From Levilactobacillus enshiensis (GTDB lineage Bacteria > Bacillota > Bacilli > Lactobacillales > Lactobacillaceae), in assembly GCF_007115095.1 (NCBI RefSeq), contig NZ_SULH01000004.1, positions 200,750-254,482 of the forward strand: a stretch of DNA of 53,733 nucleotides. The letters run 5' to 3'. Below the pieces are notes generated by a model, which worked only from the letters and a program-made list of their open reading frames with translations, ran no database searches and was not told where the DNA came from. Made by a program: the position numbers and the translations under genes. This document shows, one piece after another, positions 23,633 to 31,645 of this stretch; within the stretch, counting starts at the first letter, position 1, and the number at the start of each line of letters is the position of its first letter.

Positions 23633-24379
23633 TTAGTCCGTAATAAAGTCAGTCGCCAATTGAAGGACCGTTTCGCGAGCATCACCGTCTAACCCGTGGC
23701 TAGCACCGGGAATCAGGTGAAAGGTGCTGTTTTGATAAACGTCGTCGTACCGTTGTGAAGCCTGATAGGCAACGATGTGGTCAGCGTCACCGTGAATCAG
23801 GCAAACGGGACCAGTGAAGTTCTGCGCGGTCTCGTAGATTGGAAGGCATTGGGCTGTTCGGAGATAGAAGCCGCCTAAGGTTTTACCATTACCCATTGGC
23901 AATTGGTCTGGGATATGGTGGGGATCGTAGACGAGTCCGCGGGTATGGCCAGCAATGGCATCATCCTTGAGAGTTGCGGCAGGGGCCATCAGCACTAATT
24001 TGTGAATCACATCGGGATAGTAACCAGCTAGCATGCTCGCCACGACCCCGCCCCGAGAGTGGCCTAAGAGATCGATTCGTTGCGGTGCGAGTCGAGTCTG
24101 AACGGCGGCTAAAACAGCTTGGGCGTCAGCAATTTCGTTGAGCACCGTCATGTTAGTGAAGTCACCATCGCTGTGGCCGTGACCGTTGAAATCGAAACGC
24201 ACGGTACCCACACCATGGTGGCGTAAGTGTTGCGCGAGCTGGACCAGTAGGGCGGTGCTCACATAACCGCGGTCGCCCGTAAATCCATGCATCAGAATGG
24301 CGATGGTCCCAGTTGGTTGGGGGGCTGGTTCATAAATTCCGGCTAAAGTTAAGCCATCACGTGTGACATTAAATTCCAT
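23633..24379 (-). CDS. alpha/beta hydrolase, cinnamoyl/feruloyl esterase-like
   Basis: A 248-residue cytoplasmic alpha/beta hydrolase. The oxyanion region HGFTGDRG (residue 31 on), RFDFNGHGHSDG, the nucleophile elbow GHSRGG (Ser near 108), the acid in HGDADHIV and the base in GASHGL are all in order. This set strongly resembles the lactobacillar cinnamoyl (feruloyl) esterase group, which releases hydroxycinnamic acids from plant esters; other carboxylic esters are possible. CTGGAGG precedes the ATG. It stands alone between two terminators. Confidence 0.85.
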   Translation of the reverse strand: MEFNVTRDGLTLAGIYEPAPQPTGTIAILMHGFTGDRGYVSTALLVQLAQHLRHHGVGTVRFDFNGHGHSDGDFTNMTVLNEIADAQAVLAAVQTRLAPQRIDLLGHSRGGVVASMLAGYYPDVIHKLVLMAPAATLKDDAIAGHTRGLVYDPHHIPDQLPMGNGKTLGGFYLRTAQCLPIYETAQNFTGPVCLIHGDADHIVAYQASQRYDDVYQNSTFHLIPGASHGLDGDARETVLQLATDFITD

Positions 24380-24472
24380 CTTGAAGACCTCCAGTTTTCG
24401 GCGTGTTTACCTCTCTAGGATAGTCGGAAATTGTAAATTTTGCTGGACCTTTTTTACCAAGTACCAGGATAC

Positions 24473-24515
24473 CTAAAGGGCCTCACCAGTGAGTTTGAGT
24501 GGTGAGGTCCTTTAG
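24473..24515. terminator. intrinsic terminator, probably of the bga-lacS operon
   Basis: CTAAAGGgCCTCACCA (24473-24488) pairs with TGGTGAGGtCCTTTAG (24500-24515) around an 11-base loop. The T-runs are short (three bases), so efficiency is uncertain. Confidence 0.6.
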
Positions 24516-24585
24516 TCTAGCTGTTTAGGTGGTAGTAATTGGAAGTTACATCACGGGATAAGTCAGGCACCTAACAGCAACCTAA

Positions 24586-26538
24586 TTATTTCTTAGCAGT
24601 CAACGTTACGTCCGTCACCGCTTGACCGTGGCGAATAGAGCCACTAGTCAGGGTGGTCATGTTCTGCACGCGAGCGGGTTGGGTGAAGAAGACGACCACG
24701 GTGTCATCCAAGTTGGCTTGGTGAATCCGGTCGAGGTCGAAGGTCATCAATAAGTCGTTGGCCTTGATCTTCTGCCCGTCTTCATAGTGGGTGACAAAGC
24801 CTTCACCACGCAGGTTGACGGTGTCGATACCAACGTGAATGATCATTTCCACACCGGAATCGGAGACGATTCCCAGGGCGTGACGGGTCGAGAAGGTAAA
24901 CTTAACCGTACCGTCATATGGCGCAAACAGGTGATTGTCAGTCGGTTTGATGGCAAATCCCTTACCAGGGAAGCCGTTTAGTTCATCCGGGATGGCCATT
25001 AAGTCTTCGAGCTCACCGTCGACTGGTGCCAAGATAGTCGTGGCTGCATCAGTGGCTACTGGGGTCGTGTCTTCTGGTGCAACGGCGATGTCTCCCTTGG
25101 CTAATTTGGCCTGGAGTTCATCGACGATTTCGGCGTGCATCTTTTCTGTGATCTTAACCTTGAAGGAGAAAATCAGTAACGCTAGGATGGCGCAGGCCAT
25201 CGGCGCGTAGAAGGCAAACAGTTCGAACGTATGAATGTTGGTCGACGTCATGTCCTTAGCGGTGGCGCTACCGGTCATGCCAGCAACCAAGGCGATGGAG
25301 CCGACAATCCCATTTGATAAGGCGCCGGAGATCTTATCGATCATTGGCCGAATCGTCAGGGTAACGGCTTCGTTCCGGTTCCCATTTTTCAATTGGCCGT
25401 ATTCGATAGAGTCAGTCAATGTCAGAACGGTGACCAGTTGGGCAAACGTAAAGTTAAAGAGAACCAGACCAATAATGACCATGATGAGGTTGGTCCGGGC
25501 GGTGATCAACAGGATGTAGGAAAGAATCATGCTGACCTGCCCAATCGTGAAGAGCATTTTCCGGGGAATGAACTTATTGAAGATGGGATAGAGGGGTGCC
25601 GTACAGAACCCAATGATGGTGGCGACTAACCCGGCAATCCAAAATTCGTTGGGCCGACCAATGACAAATTTGAAGAGGTAATACAGAACCCCATTGGTTG
25701 AGACGTAAGCAATTGAGTACATCAGGTAGGCCAAACTGGTCCAGAGAATCTGGTCGTTGTGGATGATGCCTAAGAAGACGTCCTTGATGCTGGTCTTTTC
25801 CTTGGCAGCGTCGCGAATCACGTTTTGCTTTTCCGTCGTCCCAAAGACCACGGCCAAGGCGGATAGAATGGCAACGATGGCAATAATAATGGCGAAAGCG
25901 AGCCATCCTTGGGGACCTTGTTCATGCTTACCAGTGGCAATAAAGGTGAAGAAGGTCGTTACGGGGACCACGATCATGGTCAGACCATTCCACCCAATTG
26001 ACCCAGTAAAGGAGCCTAACGCGGTGAAGACGCCCCGTTCCTTACTATCCTCACTGATAGCGGGGACCATGCCCCAGTAAGAAACGTCACAGAGAGAATA
26101 GAAGATATCGAGGGCCACGAAGAGAATCACGAAGACCACGGCGAAGAGCACCCAGTTGACCTTGGCAAGGCCAAAGATCCCGGTAAACAGGATGACTAGC
26201 AGAACGGAACTGGTGACCCCGCCGATCACTTGCCAGGGCTTAAACTTGCCCCAGCGGGTATTGGTATTATCGACGATGTTTCCTAAGATGGGATCGATGA
26301 CGACTTCGGCCAGCCGGATGATCACGACTAACCCGGTAATCAGGCCGATAAGCTTGCTAGCAATGGCTTTTGGGAGGCCAGCGAACATGCCGCTAGTCAC
26401 GTAGATGATGAAGTACGTACTTAACGCACCATAGAAAGCGGAATGGCCTAAATTCCCAAATGAAAATGAAATCCGTTCGATCCATTGCCGCCCCGTTAAA
26501 TGTTGCTTAACGGCGGCTGGTTGATTTGTATTTTCCAT
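24586..26538 (-). CDS. lacS: LacS-type galactoside permease with C-terminal PTS EIIA domain
   Basis: A 650-residue transporter of the glycoside-pentoside-hexuronide (GPH) family fused to an EIIA(Glc)-like domain, as in Streptococcus thermophilus LacS. Residues about 20-470 carry twelve helices; residues about 505-650 are the EIIA domain, with His553 (TRHALGI) and the phospho-acceptor His568 (MIIHVGIDTVNLRG). Phosphorylation by HPr modulates transport in known LacS. It is downstream of a GH42 beta-galactosidase on the same strand with an 86-base gap, so lactose or galacto-oligosaccharide import is inferred. AATGAGGC serves as ribosome site. Confidence 0.92.
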   Translation of the reverse strand: MENTNQPAAVKQHLTGRQWIERISFSFGNLGHSAFYGALSTYFIIYVTSGMFAGLPKAIASKLIGLITGLVVIIRLAEVVIDPILGNIVDNTNTRWGKFKPWQVIGGVTSSVLLVILFTGIFGLAKVNWVLFAVVFVILFVALDIFYSLCDVSYWGMVPAISEDSKERGVFTALGSFTGSIGWNGLTMIVVPVTTFFTFIATGKHEQGPQGWLAFAIIIAIVAILSALAVVFGTTEKQNVIRDAAKEKTSIKDVFLGIIHNDQILWTSLAYLMYSIAYVSTNGVLYYLFKFVIGRPNEFWIAGLVATIIGFCTAPLYPIFNKFIPRKMLFTIGQVSMILSYILLITARTNLIMVIIGLVLFNFTFAQLVTVLTLTDSIEYGQLKNGNRNEAVTLTIRPMIDKISGALSNGIVGSIALVAGMTGSATAKDMTSTNIHTFELFAFYAPMACAILALLIFSFKVKITEKMHAEIVDELQAKLAKGDIAVAPEDTTPVATDAATTILAPVDGELEDLMAIPDELNGFPGKGFAIKPTDNHLFAPYDGTVKFTFSTRHALGIVSDSGVEMIIHVGIDTVNLRGEGFVTHYEDGQKIKANDLLMTFDLDRIHQANLDDTVVVFFTQPARVQNMTTLTSGSIRHGQAVTDVTLTAKK

Positions 26539-26624
26539 GTTTATGCCTCATTTTTTGTAAAATTCAGTAGCAGTCGATTGGTGATGACAGGTTGAAGTTA
26601 CGGATAGACAACTTGCCAAAGGTT

Positions 26625-28673
26625 TTAGACGGTGTAGACCTTCACGTCGAATGGCTTGAGCACTTGGGCACCGGCGGTTACGGCTTGCCCCGACAGAACC
26701 TCGGTCAATGACTTAGTCGTGGTAACGGTCGCTGGTTTGTCACTGAAGTTGATCACGAAGAAGAACTGTTGGCCTGCCTTTTCACGAACCTGAATGGAGA
26801 CGGCTGGTCCTTGCTTTTCAATGGGCAGGGTGGGTTTTAAGGTCAACTTGTCAGCGAGTTGGTCATAGAAGTCTTCAAGGAAGGCGACTTCTGTGCGGGC
26901 AGCGACATAGTAGGCGGTACCTTGACCACAGCTGTTCTTGGTCAACGCGCTACTACCGGCGAAAAAGTCGTCTTGGTACTTTCCCAGCGTCTGGGCAGTG
27001 TCAACCGTAAGTGTGTCGGCGTAGTCGTTCACCGTATACGTTTTGTCAAAAGCGGTCACGTGGTTGTGCTGCTTCGGGTAGAGCGTCGTCGTTTCCTGAA
27101 ATTCAACGCCGTAAACGTCATGCAGTGCCTTAGGCCAGCCACCAAGATAAGCTAAGAAGTCCTTGTCGACGAGGCCGGTCATGTAGGTGCCAACTAAGTG
27201 GCCGCCCTGTTGCACGTAATCTCTAAGTTTTTCGGTAAAGGTCGTACTCATCATGAAGTGCATCGGGTCAATAACCAATGTGTAGAGAGTCAGATCGTCC
27301 TGCGTTGAAATCAAGTCAACGGGGATGTCATGTTCCCAGAAATATTGGTAGTGTTCCTGAATGGTGCGCCAATACTTTTTAGTTTCATTTGAATAATTGC
27401 GAGAATCATCGAGTGCCCACATATTGTCATAGTCGTAAATAATGGCGACCTTGGCCGGTTGATGATGGGTGTCCTTAGCCGGTTTTAAGTTGACTAAGTC
27501 TTGACCAACCTGCGCGACTTCCTTAAAGACACGGGTCTGGTCGCTGAGTTGATGGGTGATCACGGCGCCGTGGAACATTTCGGAAGAGCCACGGGATTGG
27601 TGAAGTTGAAAGTAGTTGACGGCATCTGCGCCGTGAGCAACTTGTTGCAGTGACCCCATTTGATGCATGCCGGGTAACTTGGCCCGGTTGTAAGGGTGCC
27701 AGTTGACTTGGGAAGGGGTGCTCTCCATGATCAAGTAGTTTTGGTGCTTGAGGCTGCGCATCACGTCGTTCATGAGGGCCGTCTTCATAGCGAGGTGAGC
27801 GGTACTCTCGTAGTCGTTAGCCCAGTTCGGGTAGGAGTCCCAACTGACGATATCGACGTGCTGCGCGAACTTCTGGTAGTCTAAATCGTAGTGGACGTGA
27901 GATTCAGGTGGGTTGCCGCCCATGAAGTTAGTGGTAATGGGGATGTTCGGTGTCAACTCACGTAATGGCTTGATTTCGGCTTCGTAGAAATCAATCGTGC
28001 GGTCGGTGACGAATCGTTTCCAGTCAAGGTTCAGGCCCAACAAGGTTTGATCACCCAGTGGGGACGGTGAGTGAACTTGGTCCCAACTGGTGTAGGTGTG
28101 GCTCCAGAACTTGGCCCAGTAGGCCCGATTCAGGTTGTCCAGTGTGTGGTACTTGGCCTTGAGCCAGTCGCGGAAGGCGGCTTGGCACAGGTCGCAGTAG
28201 CAGGACCCACCGAATTCATTGGAAATGTGCCAGAGAATCAGGCTCTTGCGGTGACCGTACCGCTCGGCCAATTTGCGGTTGATCTCCTGGACTTTTTGCC
28301 GGTAAATGAGGGAAGTGTAGCAGTGGTTGTGACGTTCGCCGAAGATGTTCTTGGAGCCGTCCGCGTTGGTCCGCAAAACCTCGGGATACTTCTCTGCTAG
28401 CCAGCGGGGCTTGGCACCGCTGGGAGTGGCTAAGATGACGTGGCCATGTTGAGCTTCGACCTTGTCAAAGATATGGTCTAACCAGGAAAAGTCGAATTTG
28501 CCTTCCTCTGGTTCAAGCTGTGCCCAGGAGAAGATGCCCAGGGACACATCATTGATATTGGCTTCTTTAAAGAAGTTAAAGTCTTGATCGATAATTTCGG
28601 GGTGATCTAACCACTGTTCTGGGTTGTAATCGCCACCGTGTAAGAAATCGCTTACATTTAATTGAGTAGTCAT
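26625..28673 (-). CDS. GH42 beta-galactosidase
   Basis: A 682-residue glycoside hydrolase family 42 enzyme that cleaves terminal beta-galactosides in the cytoplasm. The acid/base Glu153 stands in HISNEFGGSCYC; the nucleophile is Glu in MESTPSQVNW; the family's metal-binding cysteines are at Cys118 (HNHCYTS), Cys158, Cys160 and Cys163. A trimerisation-like domain and a C-terminal beta domain follow. The start at 28673 has AAAAGGAG thirteen bases upstream, a rather long spacing; no better start exists. It forms an operon with lacS, under a divergent LacI-type regulator and cre-like sites. Confidence 0.92.
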   Translation of the reverse strand: MTTQLNVSDFLHGGDYNPEQWLDHPEIIDQDFNFFKEANINDVSLGIFSWAQLEPEEGKFDFSWLDHIFDKVEAQHGHVILATPSGAKPRWLAEKYPEVLRTNADGSKNIFGERHNHCYTSLIYRQKVQEINRKLAERYGHRKSLILWHISNEFGGSCYCDLCQAAFRDWLKAKYHTLDNLNRAYWAKFWSHTYTSWDQVHSPSPLGDQTLLGLNLDWKRFVTDRTIDFYEAEIKPLRELTPNIPITTNFMGGNPPESHVHYDLDYQKFAQHVDIVSWDSYPNWANDYESTAHLAMKTALMNDVMRSLKHQNYLIMESTPSQVNWHPYNRAKLPGMHQMGSLQQVAHGADAVNYFQLHQSRGSSEMFHGAVITHQLSDQTRVFKEVAQVGQDLVNLKPAKDTHHQPAKVAIIYDYDNMWALDDSRNYSNETKKYWRTIQEHYQYFWEHDIPVDLISTQDDLTLYTLVIDPMHFMMSTTFTEKLRDYVQQGGHLVGTYMTGLVDKDFLAYLGGWPKALHDVYGVEFQETTTLYPKQHNHVTAFDKTYTVNDYADTLTVDTAQTLGKYQDDFFAGSSALTKNSCGQGTAYYVAARTEVAFLEDFYDQLADKLTLKPTLPIEKQGPAVSIQVREKAGQQFFFVINFSDKPATVTTTKSLTEVLSGQAVTAGAQVLKPFDVKVYTV

Positions 28674-28743
28674 TTGATTAATTGCGCTCCTTTTAACGGA
28701 TTTGCTTAAGTTCAAGGTAAATATTAAACTAAAAATTCAGTTA

Positions 28744-28758
28744 ATGAAAGCGCTTAAA
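28744..28758. promoter_or_regulatory. cre/LacI-type operator, proximal to the beta-galactosidase gene
   Basis: ATGAAAGCGCTTAAA fits the CcpA cre consensus (TGNAANCGNTNNCA) and the core of many LacI-family operators. It lies about 70 bases upstream of the beta-galactosidase start. CcpA and the local LacI regulator cannot be told apart by sequence. Confidence 0.65.
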
Positions 28759-28887
28759 AATGGTAAACTAGTAAAGATTGGTAAACAGATTTTAAGCGAG
28801 ATTTAGCGATTTAGTGTACCACTGAATTGTGGTTTAAGGTATGATTGAAGGGAAATAGAGATAAACTTGTTTTTAAATATAAGTAAA

Positions 28888-28902
28888 ATGCAAGCGCTTA
28901 CT
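28888..28902. promoter_or_regulatory. cre/LacI-type operator, proximal to the lacI-type gene
   Basis: ATGCAAGCGCTTACT, a second GCGCTT-centred dyad 144 bases from the first, about 105 bases before the regulator gene. The rest of the divergent gap 28674-29007 is AT-rich with no gene. Confidence 0.65.
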
Positions 28903-29007
28903 ATGTCGCTTTTAGTAAATAGTTAACGACTTGTGTTTAATTAAAGCATGACTGCAGTCACTGCAACTCATGACAGAAATTTCGAGTATCATTAGGGAGT
29001 GAGAAAA

Positions 29008-30006
29008 TTGGCGACGATTAAAGAAATTGCTCAGAAGTCGGGGTATTCTTCAGCGACGGTATCCCGTTTTCTCAACGATGACCCCACCTTTTCCATCTCG
29101 GAGAAGGCCCAGCAACGCATCATGCGGGTGGCAAATGAACTGAATTATCACCATGAAGACAATGCCAAGCGTAGTCAGTATCAGATTGCGGTCCTCTTTT
29201 CGGTTGATCCGCAAAAAGAGTTGGAAGATTCTTACTTTAGTAGTATTCGGCAGAACATTATTGCGGCGGGCAAAGCTGCGGACATGGACGTTCAGTTTTA
29301 CCGACACGTGCAAGATGTGCCCCAGCGAATCGATGGCTTAATTGCGTTGGGGCCATTCACCCCTGCTGACATTCAGGCGATGAAAAAACTGACGGTCAAT
29401 ACCGTCTTTACGGATGTCAATCCCGATCCGCATGCGTTTAATTCGGTTCAACCAAACTATGAGTCGATGGTCCACGTCGCGATTGATACCTTTCGCCGGT
29501 CTGGTATCACGTCAATCGGGTTAATTGGGGGTAAATTCTGGCACGCGGACTTCCCGGATGACCCACGAACGACATACTTTGAAAGTTATATGCGCGAGTT
29601 GGGAATCTTTGATGACCGGTTCGTGTTGATTGGTGAAGCATTTTCAGTGCATTGCGGGTATCAAATGGGGCTGAAATTGGTCGCGATGATGGCACAGCAA
29701 CCGTTACCGAAGGGCTTCATTGTGGCCTCAGACCCCTTGGCGGTTGGCGTGCTACAGGCGTTTAATGAAAATAAGGTGACGGTTCCTGTCGACACGGCAA
29801 TCATCAGCGTCAACGACATTGATATTGCCAAGTACGTGTCGCCACCGCTGACCACGTTCAGAATTGATACGACCGAGATTGCCCGCTCGATTATCAGCAC
29901 GTTACGCGATGGTATTCTGTTTCCAACGCAGGCTAAGCGCGAGATTCGACTGGACTGTGAGCTGATTCAGCGTAAGAGTTTTGTCCCCCAGCCTAAGCAA
30001 CGATAG
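29008..30006 (+). CDS. LacI/GalR-family transcriptional regulator
   Basis: A 332-residue LacI-family repressor. The helix-turn-helix and hinge occupy residues 1-55 (ATIKEIAQKSGYSSATVSRFL), followed by a periplasmic-binding-protein-like effector domain with the late SVNDIDIAKYVSPPLTTFRID. The TTG at 29008 is chosen because GGGAG lies eight bases before it and the typical family start MATIKEIA results; the GTG at 28999 is too near that site. It is divergent from the beta-galactosidase/LacS operon, which it presumably represses without galactoside. Confidence 0.9.
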   Translation: MATIKEIAQKSGYSSATVSRFLNDDPTFSISEKAQQRIMRVANELNYHHEDNAKRSQYQIAVLFSVDPQKELEDSYFSSIRQNIIAAGKAADMDVQFYRHVQDVPQRIDGLIALGPFTPADIQAMKKLTVNTVFTDVNPDPHAFNSVQPNYESMVHVAIDTFRRSGITSIGLIGGKFWHADFPDDPRTTYFESYMRELGIFDDRFVLIGEAFSVHCGYQMGLKLVAMMAQQPLPKGFIVASDPLAVGVLQAFNENKVTVPVDTAIISVNDIDIAKYVSPPLTTFRIDTTEIARSIISTLRDGILFPTQAKREIRLDCELIQRKSFVPQPKQR

Positions 30007-30196
30007 GTAGCGTGTCACTACGGAATGTGCTTGCGCGTAAGCATCTGAGACTAGGCGAGTCTTAAGCGATTGCGGCGACATTTCCCCTTGAATTAACTGG
30101 TGATTGACACCTGCCTGAGCTAGCGGCATACTAGAATTTATTGGTTAATCGTATAACTGGATTAACCATAGATTGGTTTACGGGGAGAGAGTTTAA

Positions 30197-30925
30197 GTGC
30201 AGTGGAAAAAATGGTTAAAAGTTAGTATTGTCGCCATTATTTTAGGAATCAGTGTTAGTTGGGGTGGGGTCACAGCGGCGGCGAAGGTCAAGCGGACGGC
30301 TGATCTGCCCGACAGCGCGCGGCTCACGAAACAAGCGGCACATGCGGGCTACACCTTTCACGGCTTGAAGGCTCAGGTGAATGGCCAGGTCGGCCTGCAA
30401 TTGAGCCAAAGCCGTTCGGGCATCCGGTTTATTTATTTTCTGGTAAAAGAGGGCAATACTGGTGCCGTGGCTTCAGAGCTGACGGTCAAGCAGGGGAAGA
30501 AGCAACTGTATCAGAAGATCCTCCTCTGGCAGCCAGCCAACGATGCAGATGATGAGGCCGGGACGTTGAAGACGCCGCAGCATACCAAATACGGGGTGGT
30601 TTGGACGGAGTTGAGTCCAAGTCACATGGACTATTATCGCCATGCCAGCGCTAGTCAATTACGTCAGGACTACTGGGCGACGGCGGGTAACGCGGCGTTA
30701 GTGGGTCAGGCTATCTTCAAGGATCCACAGTTGAATAACCACATTAAGCAAACCCAAAAGGCACACCGTCAATTGTTTGTTTTCGATAAGGCAACGACTA
30801 AATCAGTTAGAAAAATGGCAAAGAGCTTCAACTATTTAAAGCAACACCGCTTCGACTCGACGTACGCGATGAGCGTCTACTTGAAGAACGAGCAACGATT
30901 AAATGGTCTCAAATTTATTCTGTAA
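30197..30925 (+). CDS. secreted protein of unknown function
   Basis: A 242-residue protein that I do not recognise. Basic start MQWKKWLK, hydrophobic residues 9-28 and a probable signal peptidase site after TAAA give a Sec signal peptide. The mature part has no cysteines and no wall anchor; it mixes a predicted beta-rich middle (GIRFIYFLVKEGNTGAVASE, KKQLYQKILLWQP) with helical C-terminus rich in Lys, Gln and His. GTG start at 30197 with GGGGAGAGAG before it. The 190 bases upstream of it hold no gene. A repeat copy follows immediately. Confidence 0.7.
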   Translation: MQWKKWLKVSIVAIILGISVSWGGVTAAAKVKRTADLPDSARLTKQAAHAGYTFHGLKAQVNGQVGLQLSQSRSGIRFIYFLVKEGNTGAVASELTVKQGKKQLYQKILLWQPANDADDEAGTLKTPQHTKYGVVWTELSPSHMDYYRHASASQLRQDYWATAGNAALVGQAIFKDPQLNNHIKQTQKAHRQLFVFDKATTKSVRKMAKSFNYLKQHRFDSTYAMSVYLKNEQRLNGLKFIL

Positions 30926-30929
30926 GTTA

Positions 30930-31507
30930 AAAGGTGAAAGTGCCTGCCGGTTCTAATAACGATTGGACTAAATCTAGGCAACATGGTGGTTGAGGTCGCC
31001 TTACCGGCCGGCAGATATGGGCTGGAACGGTGCGAACACAATTTGAAGCCTCACAAACCACGAGTCTACAAACTTGGTTTTCTACTAAGCCAGTAAGAAA
31101 TTCACTTACTGACTAAGTAGAACGACGCGCCTGAGCCCATATCTGCCGACCTCTCGGCTTACGTTGTGCTTTTAGACGACACTGAGACTAACGATAAGTT
31201 GTTATTGACGGGACCAAAAACGTTGAGTAACTGTGGTCTATAGCTGTTTTTTTGACAAAATACAATCAGTGCCGGAGGAGGCCAGGGATGGCCCCAGCCG
31301 TGAAAGTGGTGTTAGCTGGCGGTTCGTTTTTCAGCCAGCTTACATCACGGGCGACTTTGGAGACACGTGTTCTTCGTGGCTTCAAATCGAGCGAGAAGAC
31401 TGGTGGTCTTCCAGGCTGAAGCGTTCCCACAGCAGGTGGAATCCCTGGCAGCCGCAGTGCGCTCAATTTAGCCTAATTTAACGGTATGACTACTTACCAT
31501 ACTGAGA
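30930..31507 (+). repeat. composite dispersed repeat, copy 3 (most complete)
   Basis: Module A: arms 31006-31023 and 31134-31151 (17 of 18 paired), hairpin TTTGAAG.../...CTACAAA (31042-31072), and TCTACT.../...AGTAGA with CAGTAAG/CTTACTG. Module B: closing stem GCCAGGGAT (31281-31289) / ATCCCTGGC (31441-31449); first hairpin GTGGTGT..AGCTGG/CCAGCT..ACATCAC (31306-31348) with an enlarged loop; second CACG/CGTG with CTTTGGAG/CTTCAAAT; third GAAGAC/GTCTTC. The unit fills most of 30926-31645. Boundaries are approximate. Confidence 0.85.
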
Positions 31508-31645
31508 GATGTGGCCTGATGTAAAACCAAAGACTTAATGAAATAGGCATTCCAGCTAATCCTGCGCGTGAAGGACTAGCTAGAATGCCTATTTGTGTAG
31601 ATTGTGACCTGTTTTTTTAAGGCCAGCTTTCAGATTTGAATCAGG

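Noticed and set aside
31233..31481. Open frames inside repeat module B (for example 82 residues here; also 17614-17832 and 31266-31466 on the minus strand, which resemble each other)
   Set aside because: The frames stay open in two copies, but copies 4 and 5 have indels that are not multiples of three, there is no ribosome site, and changes follow stem pairing rather than codon position. They look like by-products of the repeat.
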